A DNA stretch of 60,230 nt from a virus: positions 1-60,230 of IMG/VR virus record IMGVR_UViG_3300021964_000063; one strand, 5' to 3'. Below are positions 52,266 to 60,140 of this stretch, piece after piece. Position 1 is the stretch's first letter; every line of letters begins with the position of its first letter. The notes beneath the pieces are model-generated. The model ran no database searches. It had not been told where the DNA came from and saw nothing but the letters and a program-made list of their open reading frames with translations. Made by a program: the position numbers and the translations under genes.

Positions 52266-52951
52266 TTAAACAATGCTGCATCAAGTTCAGTGAACCCTGC
52301 AGGAATATTAATATTAGTGAGTGTGGATCCATCACCATGAAATATAGTTGCTGTAATAGATGAACCAGCACTAATGCTTCCAGTAGCAGTAATACTGCCA
52401 GATACATTTTGATCAAGCAATGTTGCTGTAATGATACCACTTACAACAATACCTTTAGGGAAGTTTGGAGCACCATTTCCTGACTTATCAGAGAAGTTAT
52501 CAGCACGAATTCTACCACCACCACCTGCTAATACTCCAGGAACCTGAACATCTGTTGAAAGTCCGAGAATATCAGGGACAAAATCATCACCATCATCAAT
52601 AATGAAATCAGCACCTGTTTCTACAACTACTTCTTGATATTGTGTATATGCTACCTTAGCATTTTCAGGAACGGTAACAGTAATAGTATTGGGGACGCTT
52701 ATTACTTCATCAGTAAAATATATTACATCACCAGGAGCAGTTTCACTTATGGCAGTTCCAAGTCCAGCACTTGCTACACCATCAAGATTAGAACCATCAC
52801 CATAAAACGCAGTTGCGCTAACGATACCTACTACATCAAGTGTGGATGTTGGTAGAGTTGAAGCAATACCAACTCTATCATTTACATTATTAACCGTTAA
52901 AGCATCTCCTGATGCAATGTCGGCTAAAAGTGCTGCTTTAGATAAAGTCAT
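52262..52951 (-). CDS. Fibre shaft-type structural protein
   Basis: 229 residues. The N-terminal part has VNNVNDRVGIASTLPTSTLD and SATAFYGDGSNL; a middle polar part holds acidic DDGDDFVPDIL. The segment RIRADNFSDKSGNGAPNFPK matches the start of the genes at 56314 and 58506. C-terminal IFHGDGSTLTNINI is the GDGS-x-LT module seen in the 1-2955 gene. A modular tail-fibre shaft is the likely role. Confidence 0.7.
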   Translation of the reverse strand: MTLSKAALLADIASGDALTVNNVNDRVGIASTLPTSTLDVVGIVSATAFYGDGSNLDGVASAGLGTAISETAPGDVIYFTDEVISVPNTITVTVPENAKVAYTQYQEVVVETGADFIIDDGDDFVPDILGLSTDVQVPGVLAGGGGRIRADNFSDKSGNGAPNFPKGIVVSGIITATLLDQNVSGSITATGSISAGSSITATIFHGDGSTLTNINIPAGFTELDAALFN

Positions 52952-52957
52952 TATTAT

Positions 52958-52973
52958 CTTTTTAGTTATTTAG
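52958..52973 (-). promoter_or_regulatory. T4-type late promoter, opposing the early promoter at 52974
   Basis: Minus-strand CTAAATAACTAAAAAG, immediately adjoining the plus-strand TTGACA. Confidence 0.7.
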
Positions 52974-53002
52974 TTGACAAAACACCTTACATTTGATATA
53001 TT
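52974..53002 (+). promoter_or_regulatory. Sigma70-like promoter of the sulfotransferase gene
   Basis: TTGACA (52974-52979), 17 bp, TATATT (52997-53002). Predicted start near 53009, leaving only a few leader bases before the GTG at 53016. Confidence 0.7.
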
Positions 53003-53015
53003 ATAGAATAAAACT

Positions 53016-53828
53016 GTGAAACAATATTATTTTTTAATTGGTGCCCCAAGAACTGGCAATACTTTACTATCATCCATCCTAAATCAAAACCCAGATGTAA
53101 AGGTTTCTGCTTATAGTTTTTTGGATCAACATTTATATCAAACTGCATTGTTCTCATATTCAGAAAAATATAAAAACTTTCCAGATAGCAACTCTTTAAG
53201 TAATCTGATAAATGGTAGTTTTGATTGCTACTATAAAGACTGGGATGCAAAATATATTATTGATCGTGGAGAGTGGGGAACACCTTCCAACATCCATTTA
53301 CTTCAACAGATAATTAAAGGTGACATTAAAGTTATTTGCACAGTTCGTGATATTGTAGAAATTATTGCTTCATTTATTAAAGTTTCTCCAGACAGATGGA
53401 GAAAGGAATTAGAGAAGGAGATACAAAGTAATTTAAGATATAATCAAAGTTATAAGTCCGAGTTAGAGTTACTCTGTGAAGTGATTATGAGACCAACAGG
53501 TCAGATTGAAACTGCTTTATTTGGATTAAATAATCTTTTTTATAATCACAGAGATATTTTGCATATAGTTGAATATAATGATTTAGTGGATAATACTGAG
53601 CAGACTATTAAGGGAATTTATAATTTTTTAAACATTGAGCACTATCCTCATAAATTTAATTATATAAATCAATTTGAAGTCAATGGTGTAAAATATGATG
53701 ATAGTATTTGGGGATCTGACTTACACAAACTCAATAAGAAAATAAAGCATTCAAACTATAAAGTTGAGGATATTCTTACACCTAAGTTGATTAGTAAATA
53801 TTCAAACATGGAGTTTTGGCGAGACTGA
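53016..53828 (+). CDS. Sulfotransferase-family protein (only plus-strand gene)
   Basis: 270 residues from GTG at 53016; no upstream ATG. IGAPRTGNTLLSSIL (8-22) is the 5'-phosphosulfate-binding loop of PAPS-dependent sulfotransferases; KVICTVRDIVEIIASF (~103) is the 3'-phosphate-binding strand and helix. It would transfer sulfate to a sugar or protein hydroxyl. It is more AT-rich than its neighbours, on the opposite strand, and its 3' end overlaps the convergent carbamoyltransferase gene by 38 bp, which suggests later insertion. The Cys/Lys-rich C-terminus is not conserved that I can tell. Confidence 0.78.
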   Translation: MKQYYFLIGAPRTGNTLLSSILNQNPDVKVSAYSFLDQHLYQTALFSYSEKYKNFPDSNSLSNLINGSFDCYYKDWDAKYIIDRGEWGTPSNIHLLQQIIKGDIKVICTVRDIVEIIASFIKVSPDRWRKELEKEIQSNLRYNQSYKSELELLCEVIMRPTGQIETALFGLNNLFYNHRDILHIVEYNDLVDNTEQTIKGIYNFLNIEHYPHKFNYINQFEVNGVKYDDSIWGSDLHKLNKKIKHSNYKVEDILTPKLISKYSNMEFWRD

Positions 53829-55269
53829 TAAGTTTTCCTATCTCGGGCAAATACAAATAATTAATATCACTCTTCTTGAGTGTTCTGATGGCATCATCAA
53901 ATGTCTCAACCAATGGTTCTCCTCCTAAATTGAATGATGTGTTCAATAGGATGGGAACCTTTGTTTTATGTTTGAATGCTTTAATAAGATTATAGAAGTG
54001 CTTATTCTGTTTCTTAGTGACAGTCTGTATCCTACATGTGTTATCAACATGTACTACAGCATCAATGCCAGTTCTCTTTACTTTGACTGCATATTGCATA
54101 TATGAGCAATCTTTGAGCCCTCTCATATCAAACCATTCATTAGCATCTTCTAGTAAAACTGTCCCAGCAAAAGGTCTGAATGATTCTCTTTGCTTAATTT
54201 GATTTACAATATCTCTACCATTTTCAACTCTTGGGTCATATAATAAAGATCTATTACCTAATGCTCTCTGTCCTGCTTCTGACCTGCCCTGAAACATAGC
54301 AACTACTTCACCATCACACAATATATCCACAACATCAGAATAAGATACTCTTCTATGATTCAATCCATCTAGTTTATATCCCTTCTCTCTCAAACCAACA
54401 TAAAAGTTGTTCATTGGTTTGGGGTTCTTTGCATGATAATATGCTTGACCTATTGAAATGCCCGCATCAAAACATACAGGGTCAATGTAGAAGTTGTAAT
54501 CGGGGAAATGTTTTAGATATTCATAGTTTGCCACACAGTTCAATCCATACCCACCAGACAATACAATATTCTTTGTGTCATACTTCTGGGTGCTCTTTTC
54601 AATTAGAGCAATAACTTCTTCTTGTGTGGATCTTTGAACCTCACTACATTGATTAAGATGTTTTAACCACTCATTATCTAGTTTATTCTCATAACCTGTG
54701 TATTGTGCAAGACCCATAACTTTTCCTGCGCCATACCAATCAAAACCTATTTGTTTTGATAAGGTCTCAAATTGATAAGAAACACTGGTTGGTTGATTAT
54801 CTCCAGGTGTAATAGAATATCTTTTTGTTTCTTCTACAATACCATTTCTGTCAGCATAATAAACACTTTCAATTTCAGTGTAGAGTTTGCCATCTCTTGA
54901 TACTGAAGATCCATGCCCATCTAAAATTATACAAATCGCATCATTGAAATGTGAATTATAAAAACCACTATATGCATGGTAGATGTGATGTCTTTCATAA
55001 TCAAATTCTATTCTTTTAATTTGAAACTCTTTTTTGAATAATCTTCTAAGAGGATCTTCAAACTTTCTATCATCAAGACGATATAAGTTAACTAAGACAA
55101 CATCAAATTTTGTGTGTCCATGCTTGTGTAGATATTTAAGCACATGGATAATTCTATCACAGTGTTTCTTTCTAGTGATTCTCTCTGTTGATAGATAAAA
55201 AGAAACTCTCCCGTTCTCTAGGATTGTTGCAGAAGCATCATGTCCTATTGAAAAAGAGAGTATTCTCAT
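53791..55269 (-). CDS. Carbamoyltransferase, NodU/TobZ/CmcH family
   Basis: 492 residues. GHDAS (9-13), RHHIYHAYSGFY (HHxxHA, 94-99), LSGGYGLNCVAN, SEAGQRALGNRSLL and LLNTSFNLGGEPLV give both the Kae1-like carbamoyl-adenylate site and the C-terminal domain. Substrate is a sugar or antibiotic-type hydroxyl in known members. In cyanophages such genes often lie among fibre genes. The neighbouring convergent sulfotransferase suggests joint decoration of a glycan, on fibre or host. The shorter length (492, usual ~570) lies mainly in the middle. Confidence 0.88.
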   Translation of the reverse strand: MRILSFSIGHDASATILENGRVSFYLSTERITRKKHCDRIIHVLKYLHKHGHTKFDVVLVNLYRLDDRKFEDPLRRLFKKEFQIKRIEFDYERHHIYHAYSGFYNSHFNDAICIILDGHGSSVSRDGKLYTEIESVYYADRNGIVEETKRYSITPGDNQPTSVSYQFETLSKQIGFDWYGAGKVMGLAQYTGYENKLDNEWLKHLNQCSEVQRSTQEEVIALIEKSTQKYDTKNIVLSGGYGLNCVANYEYLKHFPDYNFYIDPVCFDAGISIGQAYYHAKNPKPMNNFYVGLREKGYKLDGLNHRRVSYSDVVDILCDGEVVAMFQGRSEAGQRALGNRSLLYDPRVENGRDIVNQIKQRESFRPFAGTVLLEDANEWFDMRGLKDCSYMQYAVKVKRTGIDAVVHVDNTCRIQTVTKKQNKHFYNLIKAFKHKTKVPILLNTSFNLGGEPLVETFDDAIRTLKKSDINYLYLPEIGKLISLAKTPCLNIY

Positions 55270-55299
55270 AATAAAAACTATATTGACTATATTATAGCA

Positions 55300-56301
55300 T
55301 CATACTGGAACTCTGACCATTACACACCCAGACCCACCTAAACCACCATTACCTCTTGGATTTCCTGATCCACCGCCGCCACCACCTAAGTGGTATCTCG
55401 CTGCAGGATTGGCCACATTACCAGGACTACCAGCACCACCGCCACCAAAACCACCAGACGCGCCAGATGGGTAGTTGTATCCCGATCCACCACCACCATA
55501 ATAATCAGTGGTTGGTCCCATTAATGGTATAGAAGCAGCAATAGTTGGAATTAGTGGACCCGCAAATTGAGGAACGGCAACACCAACACCACCTGCAAAT
55601 GTGCTAGCGCCAGCACCACCACCAGCACCATCTCCTCCATACATGGTCGGTGACACAGTTGGTCTGGAGTGTATATTTACTGTCCAAGTTCCATATGGTT
55701 GATAAGGAGTTGGTACTGTATATGGATTAGATGTTCCAGAAGTAGTATATGAAGCTGCCCCGCCACCAGCATTACTACCGGTAGTTGACCCAGGTTCTCC
55801 ACCACCACCCGGACCAGAACCACCAAAACCACCACCAAGAAGGATTATATCACCAAAAACACTTCTTCCTCCATCACTTCCAGAAGATGGACCTGGTGGA
55901 AACAATCCCTTCGATCCTTGACAAGCAACTTCAATATTGTAAGTTCCTTCCGGTAAGTCTAAACCTGTTCCAACAATAACGCCACTACCGCCGCCGCCAC
56001 CTCCATAATATCCTGATCCACCGCCACCACCACCAGCAACAACTAAAACATCACAATTTGCGATGGGTCCACCTGAAATTTGAAATCCACCACTAATAGG
56101 ATCTGGGGAGGTAGCAGTATTTGCAGAACTATGAACAAAGACATGGTAGTTATATCCATTACCTGGAGTATGAACTGTTCCACCACTAGCACCAGCACCA
56201 CCACCACCACCTATAGCAAGTCCAGTTCCTCCACCACCAAATCCAAGCATAGAAAGGATTGGAGATTGCTTTACATGAAAGAAATTGTTAAAAACTGACA
56301 T
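55300..56301 (-). CDS. Glycine-rich tail fibre tip protein (paralogue 2)
   Basis: 333 residues. A VFNNFFHVKQSPILSML start, then PGNGYNYHVFVHSSANTA, DVLVVAGGGGGGSGYYGGGG, and further Gly-rich loops ending SGCVMVRVPV. Homologous to the 50809 and 57193 proteins. A Shine-Dalgarno-like AGGAGG precedes the ATG closely (spacing 6). It is the C-terminal, receptor-facing member of its cassette with the 56314 gene. No terminator was seen downstream. Confidence 0.72.
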   Translation of the reverse strand: MSVFNNFFHVKQSPILSMLGFGGGGTGLAIGGGGGAGASGGTVHTPGNGYNYHVFVHSSANTATSPDPISGGFQISGGPIANCDVLVVAGGGGGGSGYYGGGGGGSGVIVGTGLDLPEGTYNIEVACQGSKGLFPPGPSSGSDGGRSVFGDIILLGGGFGGSGPGGGGEPGSTTGSNAGGGAASYTTSGTSNPYTVPTPYQPYGTWTVNIHSRPTVSPTMYGGDGAGGGAGASTFAGGVGVAVPQFAGPLIPTIAASIPLMGPTTDYYGGGGSGYNYPSGASGGFGGGGAGSPGNVANPAARYHLGGGGGGSGNPRGNGGLGGSGCVMVRVPV

Positions 56302-56313
56302 TAATTATCCTCC

Positions 56314-57063
56314 TCAAGAAGTCTTACTGTGATTAGCAATTACGGTAAATGTTGCGTCTGCCGTCTTGATAATAGTGAAGGAATGAATATCTACACCTGA
56401 ACTTCCACCATCAGATGGGGCACTACCACCAACCCAGTTTTCTGTTACCGCACTACCATCAATGGTAATGTTTGCAGAATAAGCAGCAGCTGCTGCTGTT
56501 GTGATGAGTGTTGCGACGACACTTTCTCCAATTGCCATCACACTATTCAATGATGTTGATCCATCTACTCTAATATTCGGTGTTGATGTTGTTGTCTCTG
56601 TTGTTGTAAACAGATGAACCATACCATTAGCAAGGTCAATATTGAGATTATCACTCAACTTACCAGCAGTTACATTAACTTTCTCTCTTAAAGTTCCATT
56701 CAGGTCAATACCTGATGCTGCTGTAGTAACTCCAACGATATTAGCACCACCAGCAAGAACTTTAATACCAGTTCGGGCAGTTACAATACCAACTGAATCT
56801 ATATTCTTTACGTCTTCGTATGTAAGTGTACCACCAACAGATACATTTCCACTAAATGTACCAGTGGTTCCTGTTACTGAACCAACTACAATACTTGGTG
56901 TTCCAGTTAATCCCTGAGCATTAGTTGCCGAGGTAGCATTACCACTTAATGTCCCACTAAACGTGGTTGCAGTTGCCACACCAGTTACAACTGCTCCGTT
57001 AGGAAATAGAGGAGCGCCTGAACCTCCTTTGTCTACATATCTGTCTGCTCTTACTCTAGACAT
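56314..57063 (-). CDS. Fibre shaft-type structural protein with TYEDV module
   Basis: 249 residues. MSRVRADRYVDKGGSGAPLF opens like the genes at 52262 and 58506. The central GNVSVGGTLTYEDV-KNIDSVGIVTARTGI module recurs at 58506 and in the 1-2955 gene. The C-terminal 120 residues (LNIDLANGMVHLFTT, ITIDGSAVTENWVGG) form a separate beta-rich domain. It probably extends the fibre that carries the 55300 tip. Late promoter at 57071-57088. Confidence 0.72.
   Translation of the reverse strand: MSRVRADRYVDKGGSGAPLFPNGAVVTGVATATTFSGTLSGNATSATNAQGLTGTPSIVVGSVTGTTGTFSGNVSVGGTLTYEDVKNIDSVGIVTARTGIKVLAGGANIVGVTTAASGIDLNGTLREKVNVTAGKLSDNLNIDLANGMVHLFTTTETTTSTPNIRVDGSTSLNSVMAIGESVVATLITTAAAAAYSANITIDGSAVTENWVGGSAPSDGGSSGVDIHSFTIIKTADATFTVIANHSKTS
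56755..56870 (-). repeat. TYEDV module, copy 2
   Basis: DNA encoding VSVGGTLTYEDVKNIDSVGI, ~80% identical to 968-1067 and 58625-58745. A likely site of recombination between fibre genes. Confidence 0.75.
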
Positions 57064-57070
57064 GAGTTTA

Positions 57071-57088
57071 TATTTTTAGTTATTTATG
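57071..57088 (-). promoter_or_regulatory. T4-type late promoter
   Basis: Minus-strand CATAAATAACTAAAAATA, 8 bp upstream of the 57063 start. Confidence 0.7.
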
Positions 57089-57140
57089 CTTCATATCTGG
57101 TATTAATACCAATACCAAAACAACCAGATATTAATTTATT

Positions 57141-57196
57141 ATAAAACCTCACAGTTGCCTGCGAGGTCTTGAGTGGACAGTTCTAAAAGTGGTTAA
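57141..57196 (-). terminator. Rho-independent terminator, repeat copy 2
   Basis: Stem ACCTCGCAG/CTGTGAGGT (57167-57146) with GCAA loop and TTTTAT tail; differs from copy 1 only by a C-G to T-A pair change in the stem. Contains the stop codon of the 57193 gene. Confidence 0.85.
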
Positions 57197-58143
57197 GAAG
57201 ATGGATACCTGATTACCACAATACCAGGGCCACCAGCTCCACCATCATAGGTGGAGCTCCCACTGGATCCACCACCACCTCCTCCTAGAAAGTTTACTGC
57301 TGATGGACCAATGCTGCCACCACCATTAGCACCACCTCCAACACCACCAGTGCCGCCAGGACCAGCACCACCGCCTCCACCATATTGATTTTGCAGAGGC
57401 CCCATAACAGGAATAACAGGTGCTAAAACTGGAATATTTGATGCAGGAAACCTATTAACTGTTATCCCATCACCACCAGCGGTCCCTGAACCAGCGGCAC
57501 CGGCACCTCCACCACCACCACCTACAATGCCTGGAATCCTAGCTGTTGCTGCATTATTTCCATATGCAGTATATCCTGTTACTGCAGAGAAAGTAATAGC
57601 TATTCCTACACCTGATTCTATAGGACTTACATAATAACTTGCACCGCCACCAGATCCACCATCTGCACCATCGTTGTTGATCCCTGGTCCGCTACCACCA
57701 GCGCCGCCACCTAAAGCTATTACTGGACCAAAGTTACTACTTTGGCCATTGCCTGCCGGTGTGTTCTGACCATCCCCGCCAACACCTCCATCTCCAGCAG
57801 TTACAATCACGATTCCTGGTTGAATGGGAATACTTACTCCTTCAATAACTTTTCCAGCACCACCACCACCAGCATAATATCCGCCACCGCCTCCACCACC
57901 AGCACCAATAATTAAAATATCCCCTGTACCACCACCAGCGGTCACTTCAAACAATGTTGCGCCCAGAGGTGCAGTTATCATATGATATTTGAATCCATCT
58001 CCTGGAGTTGCTACTGTTCCACCAGTTGCAGCAATAGTACCTGTAACTCCACCACCAGAGATAGTTTCTCCAATATTAGATGTAAGATAAGATTTAACTA
58101 ATTTGCCCAGGTTTCTACCTGCTATAGATTTAAATGGTGCCAT
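57193..58143 (-). CDS. Glycine-rich tail fibre tip protein (paralogue 3)
   Basis: 316 residues: FKSIAGRNLGKLVKSYLTSN, then GDGFKYHMI, DILIIGAGGGGGGGYYAGGG, a conserved Gly-rich centre, and the closing strand PGIVVIRYPSS. Same family as 50809 and 55300, sharing with 50809 the terminator repeat. The variable part (residues ~170-260) differs between the three paralogues, which would fit receptor specificity. It starts 2 bp after the 58145 gene. Confidence 0.72.
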   Translation of the reverse strand: MAPFKSIAGRNLGKLVKSYLTSNIGETISGGGVTGTIAATGGTVATPGDGFKYHMITAPLGATLFEVTAGGGTGDILIIGAGGGGGGGYYAGGGGAGKVIEGVSIPIQPGIVIVTAGDGGVGGDGQNTPAGNGQSSNFGPVIALGGGAGGSGPGINNDGADGGSGGGASYYVSPIESGVGIAITFSAVTGYTAYGNNAATARIPGIVGGGGGGAGAAGSGTAGGDGITVNRFPASNIPVLAPVIPVMGPLQNQYGGGGGAGPGGTGGVGGGANGGGSIGPSAVNFLGGGGGGSSGSSTYDGGAGGPGIVVIRYPSS

Positions 58144-58144
58144 A

Positions 58145-58483
58145 TCATGCCTCCTTATCGCCAGTTATCAAAATATTAACTGTACTACCAATAGCAGTTA
58201 CACTTAACTTATCTCCATCAGTATCAAGAACAATCGGATATATCGGTTCAATAAGAGCAGTTTCTTTTGCCGTCAAAGTTACATCAAACATTTTAGTTCC
58301 ATTGCCAACTGCTCCACCATTTTGAACTACAAATACTTGAGCAGTAGCACCTGCCCCAATAACATCACATGCTGCAATTGATCTGATATAAACTTTTTTA
58401 GACGATGCAACGGTAATAATCCCTACTGTGCTGCCAGGATTAATCGTAATAACATTGCTAAGTTTTCCGTTACTGAATGCCAT
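58145..58483 (-). CDS. Fibre-cassette accessory protein (paralogue of 51834)
   Basis: 112 residues, beta-rich: NVITINPGSTVGIITVASSK, VFVVQNGGAVGNG, KETALIEPIYPIVLDTDGDK. Matches the 51834 protein in its C-terminal half. Same relative place, directly before a glycine-rich tip gene. Late promoter at 58491-58507. Confidence 0.65.
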   Translation of the reverse strand: MAFSNGKLSNVITINPGSTVGIITVASSKKVYIRSIAACDVIGAGATAQVFVVQNGGAVGNGTKMFDVTLTAKETALIEPIYPIVLDTDGDKLSVTAIGSTVNILITGDKEA

Positions 58484-58490
58484 TTCTTTA

Positions 58491-58507
58491 CTTTTTAGTT
58501 ATTTATC
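58491..58507 (-). promoter_or_regulatory. T4-type late promoter
   Basis: Minus-strand GATAAATAACTAAAAAG, 8 bp upstream of the 58483 start. Confidence 0.72.
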
Positions 58508-58838
58508 AACCAGATACAGTTAACCAACCGAGCAAAGTTACTTGTTGCTCATTAAGTCCAGCACCTGTAAGTTGTGAACCATCACCGTAATAAGTTAGTG
58601 CGCCATCAGAACCAATACTTTGTCCAGCACCAACTCTAATACCTAATCGTGCTGTTACAACACCAACAGAATCAATGTTAGTTACATCTTCATACGTTAA
58701 AGTTCCTCCAACGGAAACGTTTCCGCTGAAAGAACCAGAAGTTGCTGTAATAACACCAGTGACGCTAACACCTTTGGTAAAAGTGGGAGCGCCATCTGCT
58801 GCTCTATTTGTAAAATTGTCTGCCCTAACCTTAGACAT
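58506..58838 (-). CDS. Short fibre shaft-type protein with TYEDV module
   Basis: 110 residues: MSKVRADNFTNRAADGAPTF, GNVSVGGTLTYEDVTNI, then TYYGDGSQLTGAGLNEQQ. A compact version of the 56314 protein with the GDGSQLT module at its end. Late promoter at 58848-58865. A structural adaptor between shaft and tip is the likely role. Confidence 0.68.
   Translation of the reverse strand: MSKVRADNFTNRAADGAPTFTKGVSVTGVITATSGSFSGNVSVGGTLTYEDVTNIDSVGVVTARLGIRVGAGQSIGSDGALTYYGDGSQLTGAGLNEQQVTLLGWLTVSG
58625..58745 (-). repeat. TYEDV module, copy 3
   Basis: DNA encoding the same VSVGGTLTYEDV-x-NIDSVG segment as 56755-56870. Confidence 0.72.
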
Positions 58839-58847
58839 TCTTATCCA

Positions 58848-58865
58848 CTTTTTCAGTTATTTATA
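58848..58865 (-). promoter_or_regulatory. T4-type late promoter
   Basis: Minus-strand TATAAATAACTGAAAAAG, a full TATAAATA box, 10 bp upstream of the 58838 start. Confidence 0.72.
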
Positions 58866-59409
58866 CTGATTGATGATCGGGTAGTTTTGGAAGTAAGTCA
58901 AAGGAAATAATAGTCCTATGTTTTCTTACCTGATTGGGATGAACGAAGTGTAATGTATATGATGGAGAGATAAAGATTGTTCCCTCCTTTACATTCTGTG
59001 GATATGCTAATGATGTAGTATCACTTCTTGGGTCTTGCCATGGTGCTACAAAACAAGTGGGAGTATGAACTTTAGGGTCATAATCAACATAAAGAATACC
59101 AGTAAATCCCCAACTCTTATGGTTATGAATTGTTTGCTGGTCTCCTTTTTGATAACGAACTGCCCATACATCAGTCATACTACAAGTGACTTGTGCTTCC
59201 TGGACAAACTCCCATAACTCATCTTTGATTAGGTCTTGAAAGTAATGAAGATAAGATTTCTTGTTAGTCTGTCTATCAGTCTCAAAGGTTTGGAGGTCAG
59301 TTCTAATAAACTTCTCCTCCTTTAACCTCTTTAGCAATCCTTTCTTCTTAAAATCCCAATCCTTAATTTGATATTGATAGGTAGGATATTCAAAAAGAGG
59401 TGCCTTCAT
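58861..59409 (-). CDS. 2OG-Fe(II) oxygenase-family protein
   Basis: 182 residues. TIHNHKSWGFTGILYVDYDP resembles the metal-binding H-x-H and strand of the PF13759-type family; KEGTIFISPSYTLHFVHPN carries the distal His, and RTIISFDLLP the 2OG-binding Arg. Such enzymes hydroxylate using 2-oxoglutarate and Fe(II). Cyanophages carry several, usually near fibre genes; a virion, glycan or nucleotide substrate is unproven. It overlaps the upstream hydroxylase by 4 bp. Confidence 0.78.
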   Translation of the reverse strand: MKAPLFEYPTYQYQIKDWDFKKKGLLKRLKEEKFIRTDLQTFETDRQTNKKSYLHYFQDLIKDELWEFVQEAQVTCSMTDVWAVRYQKGDQQTIHNHKSWGFTGILYVDYDPKVHTPTCFVAPWQDPRSDTTSLAYPQNVKEGTIFISPSYTLHFVHPNQVRKHRTIISFDLLPKLPDHQSV

Positions 59410-60140
59410 CGTGCCCTATCCCATGCACAGTGTGCTCTTTGTCCATCAGCAAGTACATAATGAAAAAATATTTGATGATAGTATTGCTCTGATGTAGGAG
59501 TTTTACCAAACAATTTCTTATTCTTCTTACCAGTAAAACCAGGCATAGGATCACGCCAATGTGGACGTTCACATCCTTTGTAAATCATTCCATCACCAGC
59601 ACCTAAGATAACAGCACGGTTCTCACCAGGAATCAGAATGGTTGTCTTCTTCTTATCCGTATATGTATCAGGTGTCTTGATCCAAATAGGCCATTCAGCA
59701 TCTTTACCTTCTAGGTTAGTGCTCACATGAACTGTTACTGAAATCTCACAGGCATCACGATCTGCATGTTTTGTAAGTGATTGTCCTGGAAAGTAATACC
59801 GATCATAATAATAGGTATTATACAGCTTCCTACCGAGATGTTCCTCCAATTTCATGCGAATACCGGAGTGAATCGCACGATATTGTGGATGCCAATAACG
59901 TGATGTAGACCCCTCTACCTGTTGTTCTACAGGAACATGATTAAAATGTTCTGGGTTTTTGTCCCAATAGTTGTACTGTCCTTTCTCTTCTGGCACTGGA
60001 TGATAAAGTTCTTTAGCATCCCAAAGGTTTGGAATGACTAAGTAACCATTCTTATCAAAATTATCATTACGAGTCCATGATGTTCCAGTGTTGTTCTTTT
60101 CCTGCATCATTAGTTGCAGTTCGTTCATTTGTTCTGCCAT
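59406..60140 (-). CDS. 2OG-Fe(II) oxygenase, prolyl hydroxylase-like
   Basis: 244 residues from ATG at 60140, chosen because its TAATG junction follows the stop of the next gene with a GGTGG-type ribosome site. KNGYLVIPNLWD is the usual opening; FPGQSLTKHADRDACEISVT gives the HxD iron ligands; GDGMIYKGCERPHWR the distal His. The Lys/Arg-rich loop TGKKNKKLFGK is unusual. It probably modifies a protein or sugar. Confidence 0.82.
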   Translation of the reverse strand: MAEQMNELQLMMQEKNNTGTSWTRNDNFDKNGYLVIPNLWDAKELYHPVPEEKGQYNYWDKNPEHFNHVPVEQQVEGSTSRYWHPQYRAIHSGIRMKLEEHLGRKLYNTYYYDRYYFPGQSLTKHADRDACEISVTVHVSTNLEGKDAEWPIWIKTPDTYTDKKKTTILIPGENRAVILGAGDGMIYKGCERPHWRDPMPGFTGKKNKKLFGKTPTSEQYYHQIFFHYVLADGQRAHCAWDRAR

